This document shows, piece by piece, positions 10,002 through 19,850 of a stretch of DNA of 64,000 nucleotides. The notes beneath the pieces are model-generated. The model was not told the origin of the DNA. It was given only the letters and a program-made list of their open reading frames with translations, and made no database searches. The DNA comes from Adiantum capillus-veneris (lineage: Eukaryota; Streptophyta; Polypodiopsida; Polypodiales; Pteridaceae). Position numbers and translations under genes: made by a program. Numbering within the stretch: the stretch's first letter is position 1; each line of letters starts with the position of its first letter. Location of the stretch: positions 85,490,278 to 85,554,277 of the forward strand of contig CM043967.1 in assembly GCA_014529385.2 (NCBI GenBank). The letters are read 5' to 3'.

Positions 10002-10963
10002 CTTCCATGAACCCCAGCAAAGATGGTCGTATAACCATGTGCATCCAATTGGCCAACGGATAGCAGACTTTTCTTAATGCCTGGTACAAACCTGACATCA
10101 TTCAACACAAGCTCTTGACCATTGTTAAGAGCGAAACACATAGTACCCATTCCCTCAATATTGCAAGCAAAATTATCACCGAGGTACACCTTGCCATAAT
10201 TGCCTACAACATATGTAGCAAAACACACCAAAGATGGAGTCACATGGAATGAAGCACGAGAATCCACTATCCAAGACTGGGATAGGCCATCATTCGCACT
10301 AAGCAATGCATCAATGATATCTTTCTTCGAGATAAGCATGTCTTCTACATTAGCTATCACCAAATCTGAGGGGCATGAAGCTGCAACCAAAATTTCCTCG
10401 ACGTCTGACAACCCCTCAATGACCACACTAGAGGATACATTTCGCATTCTCAGTATCCCTGGAGGAATCACATGCTGATTTTCCTCCTTTCTTCTCATCT
10501 TTCTTCTTCTTTTCTTGCGTTTCCTTCTTCGTTCTTGCTCTTTCTTGAGATATCTGCAATCTGGTTTCTTGTGACCCTTTTTGCCACATTGATAACAGGT
10601 GACATCCTTATCCTTTGTGTTGCTCTTACTTCTATTTTGAGTCATGTTGCTTGCATTTCGCTTTTGATTTCTACCTCTTGCATTGTAGGCAAAACTGCAA
10701 CCTTCCCCACTAGACTTGCGTCTAATCTCTTCATTCAGAATAGACCCTCTCACACCGTCATACGTGAGGGTGGGACTGCTAGCCTTCTTATTCAACCTGG
10801 CCCACTCTTCGTCAGACAAACCTTGCGGCTTATTCTCTTCCAATGCATCTTCACGATCCTTTAAGAAAAGGATACCTTGCATGCGTTTTCGCCAAAGATC
10901 GAAGCCTTGACCATCGAACCGTTTGATTTTCATCAAACTTTTTGCGGAAGAGGAAGAAGCCAT
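9854..10963 (-). pseudogene. C1 gag and protease, with a large gag deletion
   Basis: Starts with MASSSSAKSLMKIKRFDGQG and FDLWRKRMQGILFLKD, a standard copia gag start. At about residue 57 (DEEWARLNKKA) the sequence jumps to the C-terminal gag motif ILNEEIRRKSSG, so most of the capsid-like domain is deleted in frame. The knuckle CYQCGKKGHKKPDC follows at about residue 122, then a Lys/Arg-rich stretch. The protease motif is WIVDSRASFHVTP: the catalytic DSGA triad reads DSRA, so the protease should be inactive. Start chosen at the first Met of the conserved motif. Confidence 0.88.
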
Positions 10964-11429
10964 CTTAATTCACCCACAAGTGTGTATACAAGAGAGATGC
11001 AATAGGCTGAAATTTTCAGCAAATAGGAGCAACTACAAGACTTTGCATACGATAGACCACAATTTCTTTATATGAAACTGTCCAAATCTGAAATTTCAGC
11101 TGAAAAGTGCAATTTCAAGCACCTGTACTCAGCTTTTCACTCAATTTGTCGTGACAAACATCAAACATGTGATCCCACAACTTTGGTACACCTGCGTATT
11201 GCTGTTTTGAACTGTAATACGCTGCAAATCACCTGTTTTGACCTAAAAATAGCTTGTTTTGGGCTGTTTGACGGTTTTGGTGACCTTTTCGACCCCGGAA
11301 GCAAGGGGCTTCACGATGGAAGCGAAATTGATCGCGGGAGAGCAATTTTAAGTCGCTGTCCAGCAGTCTGCGCAATTTCACGAAGTGCTGGTCTGTCAAC
11401 CACTGAAGACAAGGGAGGTTAGGAGTCAG
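10964..11429 (-). other. C1 leader between 5' LTR and gag
   Basis: Non-coding copia leader of about 465 bp. I see no clear tRNA-Met primer-binding site next to the LTR; either the site is diverged or the LTR boundary is misplaced by some tens of bases. No other gene is visible. Confidence 0.55.
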
Positions 11430-11961
11430 GACTCCTTGGTCCTAACCCTAGCTAACCTGCAGATCTCAAGAAGAAGAGAAAAAAAAGACTTACCAACTTA
11501 CTAAAGCTGGCCAAGTGGCTTAAAGGACAAAAGGCAATCCAAAAATCCTAACCCAACCCAAATGACAAGAACCGGTCGAGGGGCCTGAAAACCTAAAAAT
11601 AAAGCAGATGACACACAAACTCAATTTGCGTAAAGAACGATTGCATGGCATGTTGTATAGACTGGCCCGCGATTTACGGAAATCGTGGCAATGCTGTACG
11701 GAAAGCCCAATGGGCGGCGCAAGATTTTGGGCCTATTGTTTCTAGAAGCCATGCTTTTTATGTAAACTGCTTTTGGTAGGCCAAGGGCCTTCAAATAAGT
11801 GCTGTCGGCTATCTTTGTGGCATTATACTCTCGGGAGAAGCGGAGCAGAGCAACAAAGTTGTACCTTGTTGAAGCAATGTAAAGAAATACCGAAAGGGGT
11901 GCCAAGGTTTGGGGCAAGTGCCATCTGGGAGTGGAACTCGGCCACTCTTGTCTCGTGTGGA

Positions 11962-12019
<58 letters not shown>

Positions 12020-12229
12020 GTATCTAGTTCTTTTGTACCTACACATGGTATTAGATTCACCATTTTATAACAGATTGGTCTCATAGGTCATTTTGGCCTT
12101 TTGAAGACGTTTATATAACATTTCATTTCATTTCATTTCATTTCTCTCTCTTTTTGCTCAATTGTCTTGAAGTGCTGAACGTCTATTCCAGCCTGTTCTT
12201 TAGTTGGCACATGGTGCCGTCTCGTAACA
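11430..12229 (-). repeat. C1 5' LTR interrupted by a LINE tail
   Basis: Matches the 3' LTR in several blocks (GAAATACCGAAAGGGGTGCC; CTTGAAGTGCT; TTGGCACATGGTGCCGTC) and ends TCGTAACA at 12229. Between 11965 and about 12150 it contains a CT tract and a LINE 3' end that the other LTR lacks. The left end is estimated from alignment with 6961-7010. Confidence 0.75.
11965..12150 (+). mobile_element. LINE 3' end inserted in the C1 LTR
   Basis: (CT)25 at 11965-12014 is followed by about 130 bp that also occur at 17050-17175: the shared segments include TTGGTCTCATAGGTCATTTT and GGCCTTTTGAAG, ending in a (CATTT)n tail (12120-12143) and CTCTCTC. The 17-kb copy is the 3' end of a recognisable LINE, so this is a severely 5'-truncated copy of the same family in the same orientation. 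Confidence 0.75.
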
Positions 12230-12723
12230 CAGTGTGTGATGCATGTATGCTGATTATAGATTTTCAAAAACATAATACACCATCACTAGAAGTAAAAACT
12301 TTCAATAAAGTAGCTGCCTGCTGATTACATAATTGGTTAAAGATGACGCTTATGTCATTGTGAGGATGTATTTATTCGCAATCATACTCGGGCTCCCTCC
12401 TCATGCGCTCCCTCCTCATGCATCCTGGTCAATAGGCCTTGAAGGTGGGCTTGGCTCATCAGTAATGCGATAAAAGGTTTGGAAGAAGATGCAACATCAT
12501 CAACCTTCAAAATTAAACGCTTTAAAGATCACGCATACAAAAGATAAATAACCATTACATTAGTATTCGATGATCATTATGTATTTAAACGGAATATAAC
12601 GTCTTGAATGTTAAATCCCAGAATTCATGCAACCTTGTTTTGAACAGACACTGTTAACTTTTTGAACATGTATATTGTGATGTCTTGTTCAGGTGAATTA
12701 AGTTATTTTACTACTGCTTGCAG
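12230..12723 (+). other. Non-coding sequence upstream of the first visible OTU exon
   Basis: No exon with the expected DGNC catalytic loop of the OTU fold is visible here or in the transposon block to the left. The stretch ends in a good 3' splice site (TGCTTGCAG at 12715-12723), so it is read as the right end of an intron. Confidence 0.6.
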
Positions 12724-14957
12724 GAGAAGGAAAGGGATCACTTTTCACAATTCGTTACTGAGAGTTTCTCAGCGTATTGCAAGAGGAAGCGAAGGGATAG
12801 GGTAAGTTTGCAAGTTTTATTTTTGTTGCAGAGCATCAGTGCTAATAGCACATCCTTTATCTCCAATGTCCTAATCTTCTTATTGTTGCTCAACTTAAAC
12901 AGAGAACCTTTTGTTTTGGGCTTTGAATGATTGTAGGCTTTTGGGAATAATTTGGAAATCCAGGCAATGGCTGAGATGTACAATCGACCAATTCATATAT
13001 TTTGCTATGGGTCAGGTATGGAATCAAAAAAAGTTCGTACTGTAATACCTACTGCATAGACCGATTGCATCAATCAGGACTGATTGCATTAAATATAACG
13101 TTTGTGACGTTTTAGAGCCAAAAAATATTTTTCAAGGCAGTTATGAGACAGATCTGCCTCCTATCCGTCTAAGTTACCACCGGAACAATCACTACAACTC
13201 TTTAGTGGACCCTAACAGATCCACAGTTGGAGCAGGCCTGGGCTTTGGAAGTTTAAGTGGGGTAAGTTATTAAATTTGTTTTGCAAGTCTTGCCTTTTTA
13301 TCTAGTTTGATCAATTAATGTGGTTCTAAAACTTTTGTAGCAGATATTTGTACAGAAGATGTGTTGTAGCTATACTGTATGAATATAGAAACATAGAAGC
13401 CACATTATTTCAATTTTATTGCAATGCTAAGTGTGTCTCTTATGCATTGGAGGAATGTGTGGTTTCTTTTGTATTGAATTTTGTGCCTAATTTTTTCATG
13501 TGCAAGTCCCATCACATCTTATTCATGGTAAGAGGATGTACCAATTGAATGTCGTAAGAATGTTACACCCATCTTGTTTTGTTATATATTGTGGGTGTCT
13601 GATATATATAGAATCAATTCCGTGATAACGATTAATAATTATGCAAACATCTCAAACTAACCTGAAAATAGGTCAAGTCTGCTACATCTAGAGAATCAGC
13701 CCATCAGGAGGTGTTTCAGCGAAGAAGACATTCAAGCCCTACAACCATCCCTACTCACCCCAAAAGTAGCCTTTGCCAAAGGAGTGTTGTTTGGAGCTGA
13801 GAGTGGATCGCCAGTGCATCCACTGGCTGCAGGTCATCATCACAGGTAACATCATTCATGAGCATAAGGTATGTGGCTTCGACGGCTCTTTTATCCGACA
13901 AAGAAGAAGTAAATAACAGTGTTGGAAGCTTTGAGGTGGTTGGTTGGGACCCAATTGTGATGGTCTTCTTCTGTTCTTTTTCTCTAAAAGACAACCCTCA
14001 CCTCTTGGAATCTCCATCTACTCCATGAGGACAAAGGAAGATTCCCCGAGAAGAAGAAACCCTGTAAAGAAGATGGCTTGTACTTCTTTTTTGCACAGAA
14101 CTCGGCTGGATTTTTTTTTGAGAAAATTCCTAAGAATGCCTAATAAGAAGCTTGTTCACAAGGGCAGTTCAAAACCGTATACAATGAGCAAGCCCATGGG
14201 CATAATGTTGGAATTTGTAGCCAGAAGGGCATAAGAACTGATGAAACTGAAAAGTTGATACATCCATTGTCACCAAGTTGATGACGTAGCAGTTGACATG
14301 GCAGCATAGGTGATGCCACCAAAATTTGATGATGTTGCAGGCTGATGTGTGATGCCACAAAATCTTGATGACGTTGCAGGCTGATGTGGCAACACAGTGA
14401 TGTGTCAGCACTGCTGACGCGGCTGAGACTGCTTTCTTGTACCCACATGCTAGCTGATCCACACGCAAATGCTTTCTGTTGCAAGTTCCTATAGTTAGAG
14501 ACTTATATGCTTTTGGATAGTTACTTTTTAGCATTAGGAGAGCTTGAAGCTTGAAAAGAGTAGGAGCTGACAGATTATGAGGATCTTGTCCAATTGTATA
14601 AGAATGCTTTTGAACTTCTAGGAAATATTTATTTGATTTAGCCATAGTATTGCCGATGGCATGCTTCCATCTACTATGAGGTGGATGGTTACCGCGGGTA
14701 TTTGCTATTCTGCCTATAGATGAACAATCGCATCTCAAGAGCCATTAGTTGGATTCAGCATTGAGGTTGAAAAATGCTGCTCTAAGTGTGGTTATGGGAG
14801 GTTTTTTCTATGCTTGTTTGTGTAGCAATATGTCGGACCCAACATGGTGTCTGTAGCTAGCTTGACATTGCTGATGACATTATTCACACTGCCACCACTG
14901 CACATGATTGCATGGCTGGATGTTTCGCAAGGGGGTTGTATTGGTCATTTTGTGTAA

Positions 14958-15027
<70 letters not shown>

Positions 15028-15381
15028 CCATTTTGCTATCAAGCGGCGATTCTAGAGGGCGGTATGTGATGGGTTTTTGGTTAGGGTTTGTGTGTCGAAG
15101 TCAAAGACACAACTGATCATTGCGTCTATCTGGCCAATCGTAGACTCATTCTCTCTAGAATGGTGGCCAATTCCTAATTTTTGGTCAAGCTCAGAATCCT
15201 TCTGAGCTGCACACTAAATTTTTCTCTAGATTCTCCTCCCTCTCTGTAGAGAATAGTGATTTTCTCTCAACAAAATTCAGATTCTTTCTCTAAAATTTAC
15301 CGAATTTCTCTCTAAATTCTGTTTATTTTTTGTCTCTAAAGTTGAGATGATTTTCTCTCTCCTCATTGAAGAAAGAGTTGT

Positions 15382-15430
<49 letters not shown>

Positions 15431-18419
15431 GAGGGGATGCAACATCATTTGGATGCATTGCATGTATTTGCACAGGACAGTGGATTGTGTGTGAACCTTG
15501 GTAAGACCAAGGTAGTGGTGTTTAACACTACGGCGCAGTGGGTAAGGAGGTCCGCCCCCACCTTTACATATGGTCGAGAGACTGTGGAGTATGTAGATGC
15601 CTATACTTATCTTGGGGCAGTTTTCAGTGGTCCATTATTTTTCCTGAGGTGTGCAGCAGATATGAGATTGACCGAAGCCTATGCAGCATTGGGGAGACTT
15701 GAGAGGATATGTTCGTAGGTCCAGTTCCAGGAACCTCGGACAAAGCTTTGGCTCTTTGACACTTTGATCACTTCGGCCATGCTGTACGAAGTGGAGATAT
15801 GGGGCTTCTCAGTTGACCATCATAGCAGAGGTGGCAATACTGATGGATGGAGATGTATGGAGAGGGCCTTGGTGTCTATGATTTCTCAGATGATTAGGCC
15901 AAGGCCTCAGTATCACATGGCATTGTTAGGAGCTCGCTGCTCCTCCATTGGTAGTGGAGGTACTCAACTCGATCAGTTTCATTTATGCATAGCACCCGGG
16001 CTCTCCCTAGGAGGTATGCTCGATTAGCACTAGAGTCTTCACGACAACTGGCATTGCAGGGAGATAGATCATGTTGGTATGCAGAGATGGCATCTTGGTT
16101 TTAGTTACATGGCTTTAGTAAGGATCGGCTACCCCCATTTCAGTACTCTCTGGATGCACCCTCCATCTCCCTCACTAGGGCAGAGATTACCAGGCTCATT
16201 AGACAGGACTTGATTCAGATGGATACGAAGAGGACATGGATACAACCTACACATGAGTTCGGTACCAAGATGGCTTTCTATAGAGAGCATCTTCTCCAGC
16301 TTACGGAGGATGGTTTTGTGATCAGACCAGAATACATGGATACTCATCTATCCCCCGGGATACAATGTGCTATTGGTCAGATGCGCACATCCTCACATCA
16401 GCTAGAGATCGAGATAGGCAGATTTAGAGGAGTACCCGCTGAGCCCAGGATTTGTCAGGTGTGCCGGATAGAGCTCGAGACAGAGCTACATTACATGTAT
16501 GATGTCATTGCCTAGTATACCATGAGATACGAGGCCGCTTTCAGTCTCTATTCAGAGAGGGTTTTGGACCACTTTCTAGATTCATGAGATACCAGGATCA
16601 GAAATGCCTCGGATTATACTTACGGGAGATTCATAGACAGAGAGAGGACCTCTTGAAGAGGGGCACAATGAGAGAGAACCAGCAACAGCGGCAGATTACA
16701 GATTTCTTTCAGTCACAGACAGAGGAGTTTGAGCAACTCCCACAACATAGCAGCACCAGAGGCATACTGCTTGATCGGGCGATAGAGTTGGGGTGGTCCC
16801 ATCGCCCACGGAAGAGGGGGCCCTCTCGACATCGACGCAGATTGCGACAGAGGATCCATACCATACTGGTGTGACATAGGAGCCGTCCCGACAGAGTGCT
16901 TACCTTGGAGGACATTGAACCTCTACAGCCTTTTGGATACTGATGTCTCTACTGTCAGAGAGCTTCACTGTATCAGGCCAACCCCCCCCCCCCCCCCCCC
17001 CCCCGTTTGTATCCCCCTTTGTATCAGCTTTCACCCCACCCCTACCCACTATTTTCTTTTCAGTTCTTTGTACTTTTTGTACCCAGACCTTGTATCAGAT
17101 TTACCACATGTAACCTTTTGGTCTCATAGGTCATTTTGGCCTTTTGAAGTCGTTAATATTTCATTTCATTTCTCTCTCTCTCTCTAAATTCTTACATGAG
17201 CTTTTTATTTATTTTTGTTATTTTTTTTGGGGGCGGGGCTGGGGGGCTGTTTTTTTACGTAGGCTAATGTTAATGCTGTTAAGATGGGTGGGTGCTCTCG
17301 CTTTTTGAGAGGGAGGGTACTCCTCTATTAGAGGAACCCTTAAGGGCCTATAAAAGTACCCCGTGCGCAGGGGCGCACACACACATTGCTGATTGACGGA
17401 TTGCTTGAGCACTTTGAACTTGGATGGCTTGCCTTCGGCAATTTTCCTTGAAGACTGTAATCCAATGAACGAATACCCAACCAGGGGTGCTGACAGTGGC
17501 AATTTAGGGCGACACACTATGTATAGGGGATCTTTCTCCCTCTGCCTTCACTCTTTTATTCAGTTATTTCAAGTTGTATTTGAAGTTTTAAAGTGATTGA
17601 AGCGTGCAGAGTTCAGTAGTTCACTGTCTTTCTTCCAACCACTCGCTTGAAGTGGTTATACTGCACATGGTTTCTTTCATATTTTCTGCCATGTGAATCT
17701 CTAGAACGGTTAATGATGATGTGCTGGGTATTTGCAGGCCAATGTTGATAGAGATCAAGTGAAAGCCGCAATCAAAGCACAACAAGATGTGCAAATTGAC
17801 AAGGTTTGTGCCTTTCATAAACTTCTTTTCCAGTCTGTGTGTTTTATGATGGGGGCTGTATCTAACTATATGACATCATAGCATTGATCAAAGCTGTAAG
17901 CTCCACTGAAATAGGGAGTTCTGCAGGCTCTTCTTGCAGAAGGGCGATATTATTCAGATCTGGAGCTAACAGAGCAGGAGATGGAACGGATGGTCATTGA
18001 AGAATCCAGAGCAGAGTTTCTTGCAGAGGAGTATGGCCATCAGATCGGAAGCATGGAGTCGTCTACATCAGCAGGTATTTAGTCTTCAATGACTTTAAAA
18101 AGACTCAAAGCACATTGTAATATTGATCTGAGAAAAGTTCATATTTTCAGCAGGCACTTCAAGTGATGCCTTCAATAATCGACTGCAATCAGGCTGGCAC
18201 GGACCGAGTGTTGGTGCTTCTCCTGCTACCAACATACCGCTGACCACAAACATGCGGGTCCTATTGTCCATGGGTTTCAGCTATTTTAGAGTGGTGGAAG
18301 CCTGTAACATTTTTGGTGATGATATCAACGATATGCTTTGCTACTTACTGGAAGCTGAGACGGGTGGCCTATTGGAGGACTCGTTACACCGGTTGAAAGG
18401 CAAAGCTGCAGAGAGGTAG
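12724..18419 (+). CDS. OTLD1: OTU-domain deubiquitinase, OTLD1/OTUD5 type; last six exons
   Basis: Six exons with GT-AG borders keep one open frame of 260 codons: 12724-12801, 12937-13015, 13116-13261, 17738-17803, 17927-18074 and 18154-18416, then TAG at 18417. Exons 1-3 are the second half of an OTU cysteine-protease fold: KERDHFSQFVTESFSAYCKR, FGNNLEIQAMAEMYNRPIHI, IFQGSYETDLPPIRLSYH and NNHYNSLVDP, which carries the catalytic His. Exons 4-5 give RDQVKAAIKAQQD and LLAEGRYYSDLELTEQEMER. The last exon ends in a UBA-like helix bundle (RVLLSMGFSYFRVVEACNIF) and a basic tail. Sequence and exon order match plant OTLD1 (Arabidopsis OTU6), a deubiquitinase reported to act on chromatin. The N-terminal exons with the catalytic Cys are not in the window, so the upstream intron exceeds 12.7 kb or the 5' half is lost. 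The intact frame and splice sites favour a working gene. Confidence 0.9.
14308..14400 (+). repeat. Imperfect tandem repeat, unit about 45 bp
   Basis: Two adjacent copies of a unit with GTGATGCCAC, then CAAAATTTGATGATG or AAAATCTTGATGACG, then TTGCAGGCTGATGTG. Related GATGACG/TGATGTG words continue on both sides to about 14425. The nature of the repeat is unknown. Confidence 0.6.
14960..15024 (+). repeat. (CT)n microsatellite
   Basis: About 32 CT repeats inside the OTU intron. The next 300 bases are rich in TTTCTCTCTAAATTC-like words, so the whole neighbourhood is pyrimidine-biased. Confidence 0.95.
15384..17175 (+). mobile_element. LINE fragment L-B (RT C-terminus to 3' end)
   Basis: A CT tract (15384-15429) runs directly into LINE coding sequence. 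15437-15718 encodes the RT thumb region: MQHHLDALHVFAQDSGLCVN, LGKTKVVVFNT and YVDAYTYLGAVFSGP. 15764-16027 and 16210-16515 continue in other frames, with a Cys/His cluster (CQVCRIELETELHYMYD). 16584-16874 is the basic C-terminal tail. The 3' region holds a C23 run (16982-17004) and ends with the tail shared with 12015-12150. The copy is 5'-truncated and has several frameshifts and stops. It sits in sense orientation in the OTU gene intron. Confidence 0.85.
16982..17004 (+). repeat. Poly-C run (23 C)
   Basis: Homopolymer inside the 3' region of LINE L-B. Its length may be affected by sequencing error. Confidence 0.9.
17176..17737 (+). other. LTR-like or promoter-like intron stretch
   Basis: Contains a G-rich run (17229-17246), CCTATAAAAG at 17347-17356 (a good plant TATA-type sequence) and a downstream GCGCAGGGGCGCACAC segment. 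This could be part of a solo LTR, but no matching copy is in the window and terminal repeats are unclear. Confidence 0.35.
18148..18153 (+). promoter_or_regulatory. Tandem (NAGNAG) 3' splice acceptor of the last OTU exon
   Basis: The sequence TTTTCAGCAG|GC offers two acceptors three bases apart (after 18150 or 18153). Both keep the frame; the upstream one adds a single Ala. This is a classic NAGNAG arrangement. Confidence 0.7.
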
Positions 18420-19524
18420 TAGTCTGTTTCCCAGGAGAGAGAGAGAGAGAGAGTTCTGATGACAAGCTACCATTGACGCATTGAACGCAATACTCCCCTC
18501 ACAACATTGGTCTGTGATGGTTAATGTATTAGGTATCAGGTATGGTTGCAAGTGTCATTGTATCTAGTGGCAGCATGTGGGAAAGGTTTCAGCGAAGGCA
18601 TTGGGACTTTGCTTGCCCGTGAGAATGGTGTTTTGCCTATACAAGCACAGAAAGTGTGGATATGTATAGAAGCCAAATGACTAGGATGTGTTGTAAAAAA
18701 GCTGATAGTCATCTCCAGCCATTGCAGGAAGAAAATTATGTTGCAAATCATTCAAGGTTGTACTCACTGTTGTAAATTGTGGGCTTGTTGATATTGCACT
18801 TTGCATTTGCATGCAAATCGACTGTGGTGAAGCTTTGCTGGCTATTAGCAAACATGTTCTAGCTAAATCTCTTTAGGGATGGTGGTGATTCTTATCATAT
18901 TAGGTCTGTGCATGCTGTGGACAATTTTCAAGATACTCCAAAAGCTTAGAGAACGCTTGTTGCAAGACAAAAGACAACGTTCCTGCTTTTGGGCAATGCA
19001 ACTTTTGTCATAGAGATGGCTAATGTGACTTGTTACGTCGAATTGCCCCCTTTCAATGGTCATCTCGCCTGCAGTGTTGTAACTTCTTCTCTGAAGGGAC
19101 CGGTGGTTTAAGAGGGTTCATTGGTTATAAGTTCCATTCACAGAATTGTCACTTTCCTCGCAAACAAGCAACTCTCTGTAGATTTGTAGGTGAGAATTAA
19201 TTTGAAGGTGAGAAAATTTACAAAACCTTTAAATAAACAAGCAACTCTCTCCAAGTTTACCTATTGTGCTCATTGAGAAGTCACAAAGCTCCTTTTTCTT
19301 GTTTAGCTCCCAGATAATTCCTTTTTGTGGTAAGTTTGACTACTTGTTGAGCTCATTGTGCTGTCTCAAAGCTCCATTATGACCCCCAAATAATTATCAT
19401 TGCTCACCACATCTTCAATGTATACTATTGTATTTCCCATGAAGATGATGTAACTATGTGAAGGAATTAGACATTGCCATATTTATTAAAGATCACTCCT
19501 CACTTTCCTTTCTCATTTACATCA
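18420..19524 (+). other. 3' untranslated and downstream region of the OTU gene
   Basis: Begins after the TAG with a short GA tract (18433-18453). The 3' UTR probably covers the first few hundred bases; no strong poly(A) signal stands out. No further gene is seen. Confidence 0.45.
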
Positions 19525-19850
19525 TGGATAAGGTTAACCTCGACAAGTTTAAGAGGTGGCTTCCATACTCGTCAAGCCAAGGTTGAAGGTACATGATGAA
19601 GAATCTATGGAATGTTGTCAATCCACCACCTCAAGAGCCACAAGAGCCTCATGTGTACAAAGGCAAAGAAAAACATTGGGAATAATTATCACATGATTGG
19701 ACGATAACTCTATCCATCATTTGCATGAGATCAACTCATCCCTTGAAGTGCAACATGGTTTTAAGAAGGCAACCATTCCGAGATACCCCTCAAGTTGAAA
19801 CCCTATGACTTTGGAGAAGAAGTTTAAAGCTTTGTTACTCTTAAAACGTT
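19525..19850 (+). pseudogene. Possible decayed copia gag fragment
   Basis: The plus strand gives MDKVNLDKFKRWLPY and, past a stop, YMMKNLWNVVNPPPQEPQEP. This resembles the start of copia gag (a Lys-Phe-x-x-Trp motif, then a Leu-Trp-x-x-Val motif). The match is weak and heavily decayed. Confidence 0.3.

Larger units (their letters stand above)
6954..12229 (-). mobile_element. Ty1/copia LTR retrotransposon C1 (near full length, mutated)
   Basis: From right to left: 5' LTR (about 11430-12229, with a LINE tail inserted), gag with CCHC knuckle, protease, integrase, RT, RNase H and 3' LTR (6954-7543). The order PR-INT-RT-RH is diagnostic of Ty1/copia. The LTRs share blocks such as GAAATACCGAAAGGGGTGCC and the terminal GGCAC(G/A)TGGTGCC segment, but have diverged clearly, so the insertion is old. 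The frames contain frameshifts, a gag deletion and altered catalytic motifs. Confidence 0.9.
13262..17737 (+). other. Transposon-filled intron of the OTU gene
   Basis: A 4.5-kb intron between two exons that are only tens to hundreds of bases apart from their other neighbours. It contains imperfect short tandem repeats (about 14308-14400), a CT microsatellite, a LINE fragment with its 3' end, and an LTR-like stretch near 17.3 kb. Two open stretches (13755-13994 and 14169-14738, minus strand) have no recognisable domain and are not called as genes. Confidence 0.8.

Noticed and set aside
13755-13994. 79-codon minus-strand ORF as an extra gene or exon
   Set aside because: It is antisense to the OTU gene, has no domain, and the exons on either side join in frame without it.
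14169-14738. 189-codon minus-strand ORF in the OTU intron
   Set aside because: It spans the short tandem repeat and shows no domain; more likely a chance frame.
17220-17600. TATA-containing stretch as a separate gene promoter
   Set aside because: It lies inside an intron, no ORF or transcript start can be linked to it, and no matching LTR was found.
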